64,000 nucleotides of DNA from Chaetorhynchus papuensis (GCA_013396525.1 VWYX01000360.1:487228-551227), one strand, 5' to 3'. Positions 42,435-59,661 are shown, numbered from the stretch's first letter. Numbers and translations: made by a program. Notes: a model not told the origin generated them from the sequence alone.

Positions 42435-42575
42435 GCAACTCTACCCCCAGTTTTGTCACTGTATCCTTCAATCCCTTCTCTCCCCATAAAAGTGTCTAGC
42501 TGTCTCTTAAACTCACTTTACCATTTGCTTCTTTGACCTCGCTTGGCAACTTATCCTTGTGTTTATTATTTGAGG
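42435..42575 (-). mobile_element. Ancient CR1-like LINE remnant
   Basis: The stretch CCATAAAAGTGTCTAGCTG, CTCTTAAACTCACTTT and ACCTCGCTTGGCAACTTATCC resembles an old reptile/bird CR1 3' region in reverse. The similarity is from memory and diverged. Confidence 0.4.
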
Positions 42576-45566
42576 TGGAATAGTTCTGGCTACATTCCTG
42601 GTTTTACTCTTAATTGTCTAATTTTTAGAATGGTGTCAGTGGGGTTGGGGTTTTTTTTAACTCATCACTCTTGTGACCAGGTCTTCTGTTTCATTAGGCT
42701 CCTTTGTGTCATCAGGACTTCCAATAACTCAGAGAACCCTAATGAATCTTTTATTGGATCTTCCCAAATATTGCAGCTGGACTTTCTTGTCCATTAGTGC
42801 CATTCTGAACTGCATGCACTGCCTTTAATTACTTTTTTGCTAACTGGAGGGCAGGGAGGGGAATGAGGATCTTCCCCAAGCAAGGAAAAGCTCAGTGGTT
42901 CTCCCTTTCCCTACTTGTCCCGGGGGGGAAGGAACAAACAAGGCTCAAGCAGGGCTGAGCAGCAGAACTCTTTCATGTCCTCTGGCAGCTGGAGCTACCT
43001 GTGCCTGCTGGTGGCCTTTGTGTGCCCACCTCATGCTAGGAGGAGGACCTAGGGCCTTCCTGGGGCCCCTCAACCTGCTCCAGAGTTTTTTTCCTTGGGC
43101 TTTTTGACAAAGTGCAGGGAGCAGCTTGCTTACCATACTGGATTTGCTGTCAGGTCCCACTGATGCCAAAACCAGGCTGCACGTGACAGGGTTTTCTCAG
43201 AGCCTGTCTGGGGAATGGAAAGGAGGAAGAAACACTGGTTTAAGGCACCTACCTGCATCTTCAGGAACTGTTCCCAGCTGCTGTAAGGTTGGTTGTTGGA
43301 GCAGTGAAATGAATCCTACTGACATCCTGAAATAGATAGGCCTGGTTGGAGTGGCTTCAGAAATGAACGACTTGCTTGACCCACCATGGAAAGAGAAGGA
43401 AAGAGCTACTTCTTACATATCCCCCCTTCCCTTACAGGAACCATCACCTGTCTGAAGGACGGATTGCCTTCAGGTGGGCTGCCTAACTGAAGCCACCTCC
43501 TGTTTGGCCAGTACAGTCCATAGCCACGAAGACCTGCACCAGAAGCAGATCATGTGGCTACAACCCAGGCATGTTAATTCTCACGCTTTCCTAAAGCAGA
43601 CAGACACTCTGCTGGATCCACCTACCTTAAAAATATTTGTCCAAGTCAACTCCTGAATTCCAGCTGGCACCATCAGAGAGGGAAGAAATCACATTCCCTT
43701 TCCTACTCAACATATTGTACCTCGTGAAGGGGCAAGAAAAAAGGGAAGTGTTATCTCTATAATTAACATTGCCCATTGGGGGGTTATGGAAGCCACAGGA
43801 CTGGAATAGTGTGCCAACCCCACTAAGACATTAACCATCAGCCAAAATAACATCAGTCAACATTTTCAGTTTAAGAATAGAGGGCAGAGGCATAAAAGAT
43901 TTGCACAATTAATTGGGGGATTGAAAATTTTCCAGAGAGCTGAGGATACTTGTAAGATATAATAAGAGTGCAGCCCCCTCATCTTTCATATAGAGGTCAA
44001 GCTCACAGAAACTCAGCCTGCTGATCAGTGTCTGCGTGTCCCAAAATGAGGAATTGCATGCTGCAAGAGCCAGCATCTGGGGGCTGCTTCTGAGAAATTC
44101 GTGCAGTAAAGCACTTCCATAAAGGTGGTTACCTTGCTGATAGAATCTCGAAAACAGGGAAATGAAAGGCAGAGAGATAAAATGCCTCTCGTAACAAACG
44201 CCGTAAAATAACAGGGAATAAAAAATTTTTAAACTCTTGTAAACATTTACCATTGTCCTCTCTGTGCTTGGCAGGTTGGGGGACGTAATGATCATCAAAC
44301 AGCAGAGTAGCAGTAAGTCTTTCACTGAAAAAGTGGTGACAGCAAAAGCAAAAGGACATGCTCTGTCACTCATCAACCCACGCTTCATTTTTTGTAGCCA
44401 TCTACCATTATTATTTGGCATGTGATTCCCCGAGCAGCAAACCATGGCTGTAGTTATTTACAGGTCACTGGAAGTCTGGCCTATGCTGCAGCGGGGTTTT
44501 GGTTGTATTTCACAAAAGATAGTTTTATTTATGTTTGACTGATGCAGGCAAAACGGGAGGCTGATTTTTCTTTTTTTGGCTTTTAGTATAAACACTTGTG
44601 GCAGCTCTCTATTTTGGGTGCAGCCTGAAAAACAGATTGTTTTGTAGTTGCAGAAGTCTGCTGGGTAAGTCAGAGGACATTGTTATTGCAGCTGAACTTT
44701 TCTTTCAACAAAGCAGGAGGAGTTGCTTTATTTTTTAATTCTGTGCAGTTTTATGTACACCATTCGCTCCAAACATTTGATGTTTGCCACACTTGTTATG
44801 AGTTTCTCCAGAGAGATGCTGTCTTTTGGCAGCAGAAGATAAAGCTGACTGATACAAATGAGTCACAGTACCCCAACAGTAATTAACAGTGATGCAATAC
44901 CCAGGCGAAAAAGAGGACTTGAAGAATTAACTGTTGAGTTTTCTTGACGATGCAGCTGCACTTTAAGAGAGAAAGCTCAACCCATCATAGAACTCCATTG
45001 TGTACATTAGAGAAAAAAGCTTGGCAAGATACATTAAAGATTTTTTGCTAAAGAGATACAAATATTTTGCAAGGGCAAAGGGCGCTGAGGCAGGCTGTAC
45101 TTACTTCCAAAGAAAAGTAGGCAGCATGACAAAGAAACAGTAATATTTCTTTATCTTCGTTTTCACACTTCATCATCTACGAAAGACTGTCTTTTTCAAC
45201 CTGCTGAACTGATTTAAGCCACCCCAACTCTAAATTAACTTTTACTTAGAAGTCAGTTCTATGACATCCTAATCTAAGAAGTTATCTGTGCTTATGGTTT
45301 CAGCCCAGTTCTGCAGAAGGCCAGTTCTGCTATTTATAAACGGGATTTTACTGTTCTATGAAGTTCTTACACAAATCTCACGGGTCGAGAGGGAAGGAAT
45401 GGTTGGGTAAGAAGACGAACGACTGAAGCAACTGCTTTATAGCACAATATGAAACTTGACACTGTTTTCTGCTGCCAGTATGATTCCCAAGTGAGATGGA
45501 TAAATTGTGGTCAAGACCTGGACAGGTTAACTAGTGGTCATCAGTGCTGGTGGTACCTTTATATAC

Positions 45567-45591
45567 AAAAAAAAAAAAAAAAAAAAAAAAA
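45567..45591. repeat. A25 homopolymer just beyond the WT1 3' end
   Basis: Twenty-five A on the plus strand, a T-run in the sense of WT1, lie about 70-100 bases beyond the inferred cleavage site. Confidence 0.95.
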
Positions 45592-45663
45592 GGATACTAT
45601 TGGACAGGGCATTTGAAATTTAATACCAGACATGAAACAAGACATCTGTTGGACTCTCATTTG

Positions 45664-46894
45664 TTTCTCTTTGAATGGGCTTTAATTGAAAGCTCAGTGA
45701 AAAATGCAGGTTACATTCTTAGTGTTATCAATAGTTTGTAACAGCAACAACATCAGAACAGTGATGCTTCTAATCTTTATACATTTCTAATTGGAGATGT
45801 CTAAGAGCAATACATTATCAGATATATATATATACACACAATCTCAAGCAATTAAAAGTAAATAATAAACCCCTCCTCCCAAAACCCTGAAATAATATAT
45901 TTCCTTACACTAATAATGTCTTTTTCACATATACTTGACAAAGTGTCTTTTTTAAGTTACTTATCTTAAGAGTAATCTGTTAATGGAGATCCTGGACCAG
46001 CCCCATTAAAAGTTCAGTTTTAAGTTTATACAGCTTGCTAGCCACATAACCAGTGTGGCTTTACATTGTAAACAAATCCCAAATGTCTACAATGATTGGA
46101 ATTAGTTTTGTGTAAAGGAGATCTATGCATCTCATGACAGAATAAGTTTAAACCAATACATTAAAAAGAGAGAGAGAAAAGGAGAGAGCTAATTGACAAA
46201 CAAAACAATTTTGAGGGTTCAATTATGCAATTATTTAAAAACCAAGTTAACTTAATGGTAAGATTCTTATTTTCTGTACAGAGAGGCTCTGCTTCATCTG
46301 GCTTTAGCTGCTCTAGGAAGACAACCTTTAAAAAAAGGTTTGATTTGTGAAATCCACAAGTCGAGCTTCCAACTCTAAAAGCCTGCCCTCTGGCAGAACG
46401 AGTACAAAGTTTACCAGAAGTATCTCAGGTGACTCTCCCTTTGTTTTGTGAGGAAAGCTGCACTAGCATTCAGGAACCTCAGCATATGCAGAGATGATGT
46501 AAGTGTAGAGCTAACCTTCAGCAGGGAGGAATCATCCTACCCAGCACAGGAATTAAAAAGGTACAGCAATCTGTACCTAGAAAAGCTCAAGTGAAAATAA
46601 CCAAAAAAAGCCAGAGACAGATTCTAAGCACAGTTTGTAGTAATCTTGAAACTGTGGCAGTCGTGCTTACTTTTGTACAAAACCACGAGTAAAAATCCCT
46701 TGAATTTATTGACTAGGAACTTGTGTAGCTCCAAATGGAAGGCAGGGCTGAGCAGAATCCTACAGTTTAGTTAACTTGTGTCAAATAGGATGCGAAGGCA
46801 GCCGCAGCTCTCTGACAGAGGTGGTCGAAGATGGCTGAGAAAGTTTGCAGTAGCTTATAATGTCCCATCTGGTTTTTTCACTTGTTTGAACTGT
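45664..46894 (-). other. WT1: WT1 3' untranslated region
   Basis: About 1.23 kb lies between the stop codon and the inferred cleavage site. I assign the end by similarity to the human WT1 3' UTR as I remember it: a GGTCCAGGATCTCCA block (minus strand, 45984-45998), a TCTGATAATG block with a following TTGCTCTT (around 45803-45822), and a terminal TCAATTAAAG followed by CATTCAAA. The UTR also carries a GA-rich run (about 46166-46188), a TA repeat (about 45821-45835) and a small stem formed by AACCTTT and AAAGGTT (46323-46340). The exact cleavage base is an estimate. Confidence 0.8.
45681..45686 (-). terminator. WT1: ATTAAA poly(A) signal of WT1
   Basis: On the minus strand the hexamer ATTAAA sits in TTTCAATTAAAGCCC, about 1.2 kb after the stop. 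The human transcript, as I recall, ends with the same variant hexamer in near-identical context. A canonical AATAAA at 46705-46710 lies only about 190 bases after the stop and could give a much shorter 3' end, but I know of no support for it. Confidence 0.75.
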
Positions 46895-47016
46895 CTAAAG
46901 GGCCAACTGCAGTTTAGTCATGTTCCTCTGGTGCATGTTGTGATGACGAACTAATTCATCAGACCTGGCAAATTTTTTTTGACAGCTGGGCCACCGGCAA
47001 CTGAAAGGCTTTTCAC
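46895..47016 (-). CDS. WT1: WT1 exon 10 (zinc finger 4 and C-terminus)
   Basis: The last coding exon starts after a GTTAACAG acceptor with two bases that complete the split Gly or Ser codon. It then encodes EKPFSCRWPSC, the RSDELVRHHNMH helix and the WT1 C-terminal tail QRNMTKLQLAL, followed by TAG. Finger 4 has Cys-X4-Cys and His-X3-His ligands. The exon holds 122 coding bases including the stop. The tail appears identical to that of mammals as I recall. The 3' UTR follows directly. Confidence 0.98.
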
Positions 47017-51236
<4,220 letters not shown>

Positions 51237-51326
51237 CTGTGTGTCGTCTTTGGTGCCGTTTGAGTTGGTCTGAACGAGAAAATCTTCGTTCACAGTCTTT
51301 AAAATCACACTGGTAAGGTTTTTCAC
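51237..51326 (-). CDS. WT1: WT1 exon 8 (zinc finger 2)
   Basis: This 90-bp exon encodes finger 2, from EKPYQCDFKDC to RRHTG, with Cys-X4-Cys and His-X3-His zinc ligands and the RSDQLKRH recognition helix. The acceptor is TTTTTTCTCTCCAG and the donor is GTTTGT. Phases on both sides are 1, so the split glycine codon of each HTG linker is restored by the neighbouring exons. Finger 2 contacts the GC-rich EGR-like DNA site. The protein appears identical to the human finger as I recall it. Confidence 0.97.
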
Positions 51327-54300
51327 CTGGAGAGAAAAAAGTTTGTCAGAAGATGGGGCTCAATGAGGGAACACCTCAACCAGAACCAGATGAAACGTGC
51401 TGGCCTGACAGACTTCTCTCAGTCTGAAGCACTTTATTGGCACCAGGATGGATTTGACATAAAGCCATACAACCCTGCTGGAAAACCTGGCAAAATTCTA
51501 CTGCATTGACACTGATACTGAATCTGCTCATTCTGAGAAAATAGTCTATTAGGTTAAAGCTGCAAAAAATTTCAGGTTGAGTGAATTTTTTTTTTTTTCT
51601 GCTGGAAAAGAACAGGAATGTCTTGTTTTATGTTTCTCTAAAAACCTCATTAAACCCTTTCCACCTGTTTCAGTAACACATGGTTCATACAAAGGAACAA
51701 CTTGCAGTTTGAACTAAATTGGATTTCAGGCAAAAACTAAATAAGTTCCATCCACACAGGCGACAATTTTAACCACATTAAATTAATTAGAAAAAAACTG
51801 AGCAAAATTCAACCTCAGAAAAAGACATATTCTTCCCCAAAACACAAATTAGGTTTCTTCTACAAAGTGCCATTAAACAGAATTTCTCACATAGCTACAC
51901 AGCTCCCACAGGCAAGGCCATGAATTATTGCAAAACCTCATGTAAATATAAACTATTCCCCTCCTCCCATGCAGATCAGCAGAGATGCTCAGGATGGGTT
52001 TTCTCTGGGACGAAATGTGAGATTCTGAGGTTTTTAGAAAGAGAAATCCCTACAAGCAAGGCCTCAAAAGAACATGGCTTTCAATGCAAAGGTCTTCACC
52101 AGCCACTTAAACATGCAAAAAGAAATGCAGCAGCTGAGGAGTCTGAGGAAACAGGGAAATACTGCCAGTGGGTAGCAGAGCACAGAAGTGGTGAAATTTG
52201 GCCAAGACAAGCCAAAATAATCCTTATGCTGTTACAGGAGGAGCTCTACGATCTTCCAGGTCTGACTTAATCTAAACTGAGGTCCCTTTGCACAACAGTG
52301 GAATCCTGCTGAAGCCTCAGATACAATGGCATTTATCCCCACATGAAGTCTGGTTCCAGAGCCACAGCACGAGCAGGAATGAAACATTTCTCACTGCAAA
52401 GCCGGGAGGATCCTGGGCTTTATATGGGAGGAACACACGGGAGCAGCTGGGACCTGCTCTGCCCGCTGTGGGAAGCTGAGATGCAAACCAAAGGTCCTGT
52501 GGGAAGGACCTACAGGAAAACATCAGCTGGAGGGGGGCAGTGGGTTTGATTTCTCTCTGTTTAATTTGAAAAACGTATCACTTGGATAAACCTTCATTGC
52601 AGGTGTCTGCATTTCTGATCCTGCTATGATGAGGAAACGTATTCTGGTTGCACTGGTGTTCTGAGACACCAAAGCAAACCAGTTCAGTTTAAAGCAGATG
52701 CCTTTTGATCCAGGTGACAGAGAACAAGCAGCACAGCAAGGAGAGCATTCCAAATCCATCCTGGTGCAGCTAAAACGAAAATTTCACAGAAGCAAGTAAA
52801 TCTGCAAGAACAATCTCACTTCCTGTGGCAGTCACCCCAAGGAGTTTACTGACTCTCAGACCTAGGTGTGGACAATTTCCATGTCTGCTGTGCTTAATTT
52901 ATTAGCGTAAGAGATTAAAGTTGCCACAGGTGTTTGAAATAGTTCCATACACTTTGACCGCAAGGACTCCCTGGGGGGTGCCTGCTTTTCAGAAACCACT
53001 TACTTCCAAGGAATTCAACCCTTTGGCAGATTTAAGAGGGGGAATGTCAGCAGAGCAGAATGCAGTGACAGGATGATTGTCTGCTAATTGCAATATAAAC
53101 TTAGAAGATGGTTAAGGAGGTATTGGAATAAAACAGCACAGAGGGTCTGATGGCATGAACATGAAAGTATTTTTTTAAATACTTTGGAAAATAATCTTGA
53201 TTAAATTAAAGACATATTTGACCCACGCACATATTAAGGGAATCAATCTAAAATGTTTACATAGGGATATGATGACACTGGAAAGAAAACAAAAAGCAAA
53301 TAAACAAAAGGAAGCACAACATTTGGACAGAAATCCTAATTTCCCTTTCCTTCTACATCTTCCATGTCAGCTGCCAAAGCTGACTGTCACATGCCTGTGA
53401 GCTCCCGTAAATTTCATCAGAACAGGACAACAGAAACATCCCAGATGAGAAGACGTCTGTTAATAGCCCATTAAATTCCCACAGTCAGAGTGTTTCATTT
53501 CCCCAGGCCTATCAAAGCCTCTCCAGTAAAAGGCTAAAATCTCTTTAGGTATGAAAATATCCAGCAATGCTGTCACCTGCATATGTGAACAGATACAGTC
53601 TCAAAACAAACCAGGAGATGCAGATGGAGCTTCACCAGCCCTTCTACCTGAGACATGATTACCTACACTACTGAAAGAGGGCACACAAAAGAAAGGCTGA
53701 ACTTAGTGCCTAATGAAATAGTAAAGATGGGAGAGGGTAGAGGGACTGGCAGATCTTTAATATTTAGGGAAATAAATTTTTTAAAAAAGCTCAACAGTTG
53801 TAAAACAAGCGTCAATCTGCCTTTGCACGTATTGCAATAAATGCTTCTAATAAAACAAATTTATTTTGTAAAAAATAGCTAACAAACTAAGGGAAGTGTG
53901 CACATTTTTTTCTGGAGCAAATTCATTTGCTCAGATGCATGGGAAAATAGAAAATTCTACTGTTGTAGCAGCTGCACAAAATACTCACAGTCATTGCTTT
54001 TAATTAAGGAGTTCTGCAAGAGTAAAAGCCTGTTGCTAACTAGAACAGATGAGAAAAGGAGGCTGATCTTGAAACCAGAGACTGCAAGTGTGAATGAGAA
54101 TCTGAAGGCTGATCTATAATCCTTTCAGCAATTTAAACCCCTTTTCTTAAATAAGTGTACCCACTTAATCAAACAGGTCCCATGGGCACAACTTTGCCTT
54201 GCTAATACTACATTTTTTATTCAATATAATTTGCTTTAGCAAACTCACACAAAATGCATGTTTATTTATTTAGTAGGGAGCATTTATAGTTAATATTTTC

Positions 54301-57300
54301 TGTCAACTTCACACCACAGTTCAGCTGTGACATGTCATTACTATTCTGAAACTAATCGTGTATTTTAGATTCAGAAGCATTTTTATTTTATGCTGTAGAA
54401 ATATCAGCCTGAACGGATACAGCTTGACACCCTACCATAAAGTTCTACACATTCTCATCCTCCATTGCAGATCATACCTGCAGCTGAGCCTATTTAGGCT
54501 AAAGAATATCCCCAGCAAACAGGCAGAGGATATTCTCTCTGCAAACCTGCTCAGCTTTGTGTTAGGATAAATCCAGTTTTCCCAATGAGTGGCACTGAAC
54601 CCAAAGGGTCTCTGGCAAGAATGCTGATGCTTCCACCAGAAGTGAAATTTATGGAGGTCTAGACATCAATTTGTTTCTGCAAGGAAGGGCCTGAAGTCTG
54701 CCACAGAGTGACGACTCACATTATTTGCTGTAAAGTTGAAAAGTTAGACATATTTCTGCATTTCCTTTCAGAGGCCTATCTGCTGCAGCAAAATATACCA
54801 AGATAAGAAAAAAGCTTTTTTGGCTGTACATGTTTCAATAAAGGCATTGTTAAGAACAGATAAGCAGCCTCAGAGGGTACAAAGTGTTAACATATTTTCA
54901 GCTAAGGCTGTTTGAAACATTGGTAAAAACTGACTACAGAATCCAACTTTGTGTTTCAGGGCCTTGCTTGGTTTTGCAATACTGCAACTGGGGAAGAAGA
55001 ATGGAAGACCTGATGAGCCAGTCCTTTGTATGTATCTATTATAGAGAGAAAGAATATAATCTAGAGGCAACAATATTCTGCAAAGATACAATCTGCTGGT
55101 TTTATATCAGATTTATGTAACACCTTGTTTTCAAATCATGCGTTCATCATTTAAAAAATTGACCTACCACTAGACTAAGATAGTGTAAGGTGGAAGAGCT
55201 CCAAACCATGAGTGAGTCCAGAACCACCTTACAGGAAGACCAACAAAAGTTTTTGTTTGATGAGGAGAGGTGTACCAAACACAACCACCTTATTTTTGGA
55301 GAAAACTGGTGGTTTTTTTGCTTTTGACATGAAGGAGAAACAAGTCAGGGTTAGACAAAGACATGAAGTTGCAAAGGAGACTGGAAATGGATCAGCATCA
55401 CAACAGTGGGTTTGACTGCCCAGGGCTCCTGAAAGAACATGGTGGTGGAAAAACTTTATGGCCACTAATTCCAGACCATCCACACATCCAGCAGCCGGGA
55501 GAATACGATAACTGGGAAGTTATCCCCTCCAGATGCCCCCACAGATCACCAAGAAATCCCAAAAAGTAGGGCTGACAGAATTCAGGAGGAGAGGAAATGA
55601 AGAGCATCATATTCTAAGCCTCTACAGCAGCTGGGAATTTGGTAAATAGAATTCCCAGATGATAATAGGAAATGTCTAGTACCCATTCAAGAGGCTGAGG
55701 ACAAAACCCTGCCAGCTGATAAAGGGGAAAGCTCCCCTCTGATCCTAAAGCTGAAAGCATCAGCCAGGCAAGCTACCCAAGCAATTTTCATTCCAGCAGT
55801 GACTCCCCTGCTGCCTCTCTTCAGCTGCAAGAATCCTTGAAAGCTTTCATGGCAATGTTGGTATCAGCAAACACAAGCTTTGGGAAACAAGCTGGCCTCC
55901 TATGGAAAGAAACTTGCAAAGATTTGAGACATAATTCTTGCTGTCAACGTGTCAAAATGTATGGGCAGAAAAATCTGCACCCACCTGTACAGAAAAGATG
56001 TTTAAGGGGGAAAAAAAATGTTTTTCCTCTATCCAGTTCTGTTACAGCATGAACCAGAGGAGGGGCATGTAAGATCTCAAAGCCAATGGGAGAAGCCTCT
56101 CTGGGGGTCTCAGACAGACACAGTCCTATCCCCTACGTCTTTGGGAGGTTTTCTGACTCTACAAGCCTACATTATATTTTATATTAAAAATCTTCTCCAG
56201 CTAAGGGGAAAAAAATTAAATATGTAAGTTGAAGTCCTTGTGATTCATCCAGAAATAACACTGGGAAAGCCAAGCAACGAAGTGGAATAAAATACAGGAC
56301 CAGAACAAATAAATCATGACTGCTCAAGCACAGAGTAAATCAGTTTAGGAATGAAGGAAATAGTGATTATGAAAAAAAATCAGATCTGTTTAGGCATAAT
56401 GGAGAAAAATCATGAATTTAATGGCTTTCAAAAGATTTCCAAATTTTCTTGTTTCCAATTTATTTACAGAAAATAGGATAGCATTTCTATAGACCTTCCT
56501 TTCTAAAGATGAACTTGCACTTACAGCCTAAAATATCTTAACTTTTCGTTTCAGCAGCTCTGAAGACAGCTGTCTCAATGTTTTCTGACTTGCCCATTCA
56601 TTAAATAAAAGTGCTTCGTGTGCATTTCTCACAATTTCACACAGTTAACTAACTGAATGGTCTCCAAAAGGAGAAGATTGCAACTATCTTTTATGAAAGG
56701 TTAGACAATCTGCTAGGTCACCCAGCCTGGGCTGCCTTCCTGTTCTCTTTCATCCCTTTGATCTTCTGTCATACCAGTGCTTAACTGAACATCCCTACCT
56801 ACAGATTTCATCCACAGACTTCTAGGTAAGCACAGAAAGAACTGTCTAAATAAAAATATGACATGCAATCCAAAAAAAAACCCCAAAAAATCTTAAAATC
56901 CCATAAGGAACATATCTGAAGAAATACCACAATTTTACGCGTCCAACCCCATAAATCTCCTGATACGGGAAATAACTCTGTTTGCTCTTTGACAAGGTGC
57001 AGCAGAGCATTTGATTTCCACATTTTGAGATCTTATTTCCTGAACTCAGGGACAATCCAGACATTAGCCTAGAAATGACTGGCTTCAGGCTCAATCCTTC
57101 ATGGAAAGATCCCACAGCAGGGAACCCATTTGCCAACCCCTGCCTCCACCCCCTAACCAGATTACACAGGAGAACCAGAGGATGCTTAATGTCGAGGTTC
57201 CTCTTGCAGAGGAAACTTCTTAATAATTAACATTAGGTGAGACTTGGAGTGAGATTCAATGGTCCCAAACGAGCGGGGAAAGAAGAAAAAAAATTAAAAG

Positions 57301-57553
57301 AGAAAACAACTCACAGCCCTGTGCCAGTAAGACAGAGAGGGAGGTGACCTACTTGCTGTCAATGCTGCTGTGTGCTTTTCTTAGCTAGATCCAGAGAGCC
57401 TTCTGCTCCAAGAGAGGGGGTGCCCAGCTGGCAGAGCACGCACTCGCTCACCTGACGGATTGTCGCGCTCCCCGACCTGGCAGAGCACTTCTCGCCCCTT
57501 GTGCTGTCCTAAACCTCCCCTGGCCACTCTGCTGAGCCGTGATTGATACCCAC
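51327..57553 (-). other. WT1 intron 7
   Basis: This 6.2-kb intron lies between fingers 1 and 2. The open frames in it are short and resemble nothing I know. The interval from about 55200 to 56100 has somewhat higher GC content but no domain that I can name. I found no recognisable CR1 or LTR. Confidence 0.75.
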
Positions 57554-57704
57554 CAGTGTGCTTCCTGCTGTGCATCTGCAGGTGGGACAGCTTGAAGTAT
57601 CTCTTGTTGCAGCCGGGGTAGGCGCACATGAAGGGGCGCTTCTCGTTGGTCTCGCTCGCCGACCGCACGATGGTCGGGGCCACTCCGGGCACGCGCCGGA
57701 CGTC
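57554..57704 (-). CDS. WT1: WT1 exon 7 (zinc finger 1)
   Basis: The exon opens in phase 0 with DVRRVPGVAPTIVRSASE, then encodes finger 1, with CAYPGC (Cys-X4-Cys) and the His pair in HLQMHSRKH (His-X3-His). It ends with the first base of the glycine of the HTG linker, before a GTGGGT donor. The acceptor is GTTGCAG. At 151 bp it matches the mammalian length. Finger 1 contributes less to sequence-specific DNA contact than fingers 2 to 4 and has been linked to RNA and protein binding. The exon is unusually rich in CpG compared with the other WT1 exons here, and the unresolved gap begins 47 bp upstream of its acceptor (57751). Confidence 0.97.
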
Positions 57705-59661
57705 CTGCAACGACAGGGACCTGCTAATGCCACCTGTGTGTTCTCAGCTTNNNNNNNNNNNNNNNNNNNNNNNNNNNNNNNNNNNNNNNNNNNNNNNNNN
57801 NNNNNNNNNNNNNNNNNNNNNNNNNNNNNNNNNNNNNNNNNNNNNNNNNNNNNNNNNNNNNNNNNNNNNNNNNNNNNNNNNNNNNNNNNNNNNNNNNNNN
57901 NNNNNNNNNNNNNNNNNNNNNNNNNNNNNNNNNNNNNNNNNNNNNNNNNNNNNNNNNNNNNNNNNNNNNNNNNNNNNNNNNNNNNNNNNNNNNNNNNNNN
58001 NNNNNNNNNNNNNNNNNNNNNNNNNNNNNNNNNNNNNNNNNNNNNNNNNNNNNNNNNNNNNNNNNNNNNNNNNNNNNNNNNNNNNNNNNNNNNNNNNNNN
58101 NNNNNNNNNNNNNNNNNNNNNNNNNNNNNNNNNNNNNNNNNNNNNNNNNNNNNNNNNNNNNNNNNNNNNNNNNNNNNNNNNNNNNNNNNNNNNNNNNNNN
58201 NNNNNNNNNNNNNNNNNNNNNNNNNNNNNNNNNNNNNNNNNNNNNNNNNNNNNNNNNNNNNNNNNNNNNNNNNNNNNNNNNNNNNNNNNNNNNNNNNNNN
58301 NNNNNNNNNNNNNNNNNNNNNNNNNNNNNNNNNNNNNNNNNNNNNNNNNNNNNNNCTTCCCTCAGAGGATATTCTCCTCCAAATTTGGCCAAACTGGCAC
58401 AGTAGGTCATACTGGAAACAGGCGCTTTTATGTCATTCTACATCAACAACCTTGGTACGCCTTAATCCGTTCCTTGCAGACTGTTAAAATTATTCGAAGG
58501 AGAAGCACAGTGAACTCTACTTAGTGAATTCTCTCACCAGTGTTTGTATGTGAGATTAAATGGCCCACACTCTGACCTCGTGTGTAACCACACAATCCTG
58601 GCAGAACTCTTATTGCCACATAAAAGAGTTTTAAGTTTATACCAGTGTAAGAGGTAAGAGCATGAGCCAGAGGAGTATTGTCCTTTTTATTTCAAATACT
58701 CATACAAAGTTAGAGGACAAGGAAATGGATGCCTTGGATTAACACAAACTGATTAACAGCAAGACAAAAATAACTGTCTAGGTGGAGCTGGTGAATAGTT
58801 CAGCCCTAATACATTTTGGCCACTGTCACTATGTTCCACCAAAGATGATCTCCTCCTTCTGGAATAATTAACTTCCTTAAACAATGTCAACCACTTACTT
58901 TTATTCACTCAACAAAAGCTGGCTCAGGAGCCTGTTTCTGAGAGCTTGCCACTGAATAATGACCTGCTAAACTGCACACAAAAGGCAAAGGAGAAAAGAT
59001 GCTATCTAAAAACACTGATGTATGTTGACAACACAGAGCGACACAGAAAAGACAGATACTCTGTAATGACTTTGCCATCAGTTTTAACAAGGTATATCTT
59101 TTACAGGGGTATTTAATAATGATATGACTGTCTCAGAAAGGGAGGAAATTAACTCCCATGGATGGTAAGTTCCTCCCAAATATTCACTAATTACTTAGTT
59201 ATTAGGAAACAATCACATATTTTGTTTTAAGGAAATACATTTGAATTGGTAAAGTTTCAGAAACACATAAAAGCAAAATGTCACCTAACACTTTCATATG
59301 TGTAGTTATTAGACATAGTCCATCACAACCGCAGAAGCTTCACATGGCCAGAGTGATTGGAGCTAGAAGTTGGAAACTGGATCACATATTTTGGATGATC
59401 CTGAGAAGCTGGTAAGGAATACTGCCTTGCAGACATATTTCAGAAGAAGAAATAAGCAATTTCAAACGACTGTGTTGGAAAGAAATGCTATGTTAGAGTT
59501 CAATGGCTTCAGTGAAGCCAGGACGCTTACGTGAAGCATTTCTTGACAACACGGGGAAGCCGCAAATCAAGGATGGATTTACAAACACCAGTGAAGTAGT
59601 GAATGAACACTGAACAGGCAGCACTTTTACTTGCCCATGAAGGATGCCCCAGAACACTTAC
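57705..59661 (-). other. WT1 intron 6, interrupted by assembly gap
   Basis: The intron joins exon 6 (donor GTAAGT) to exon 7 (acceptor GTTGCAG). Its true length is unknown because it contains a run of N. The readable part is AT-rich and shows no exon. Confidence 0.85.
57751..58355. other. Assembly gap (605 N)
   Basis: The run of N hides sequence inside WT1 intron 6, beginning 47 bp upstream of the CpG-rich exon 7. Open frames that read across it are artefacts. Confidence 1.

Larger units (their letters stand above)
27726..45663. other. Intergenic DNA downstream of WT1, no gene seen
   Basis: Unique AT-rich sequence with the GC-rich islands listed separately. The longest open frame (minus strand, 43909-44445, 178 residues) begins about 1.2 kb beyond the WT1 3' end and has no recognised domain. 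The interval 34560-34830 is repeat-free and contains overlapping GATA sites. Confidence 0.65.

Noticed and set aside
43909..44445. 178-residue open frame on the minus strand downstream of WT1
   Set aside because: No known domain, no conserved splice sites, no poly(A) context tied to it. An open frame of this length can arise by chance in 64 kb.
1..45663. Exons of the expected neighbour RCN1
   Set aside because: No EF-hand repeats and no HDEL-ending frame were seen; the gene probably lies further left.
46705..46710. Canonical AATAAA on the minus strand about 190 bases after the WT1 stop
   Set aside because: Conserved 3' UTR blocks continue about 1 kb further, to the ATTAAA at 45681-45686; the early site may be used rarely but I have no support.
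57543..58524. Long plus- and minus-strand open frames of 228 to 314 residues
   Set aside because: They read through the run of N; the length is an artefact of the gap.
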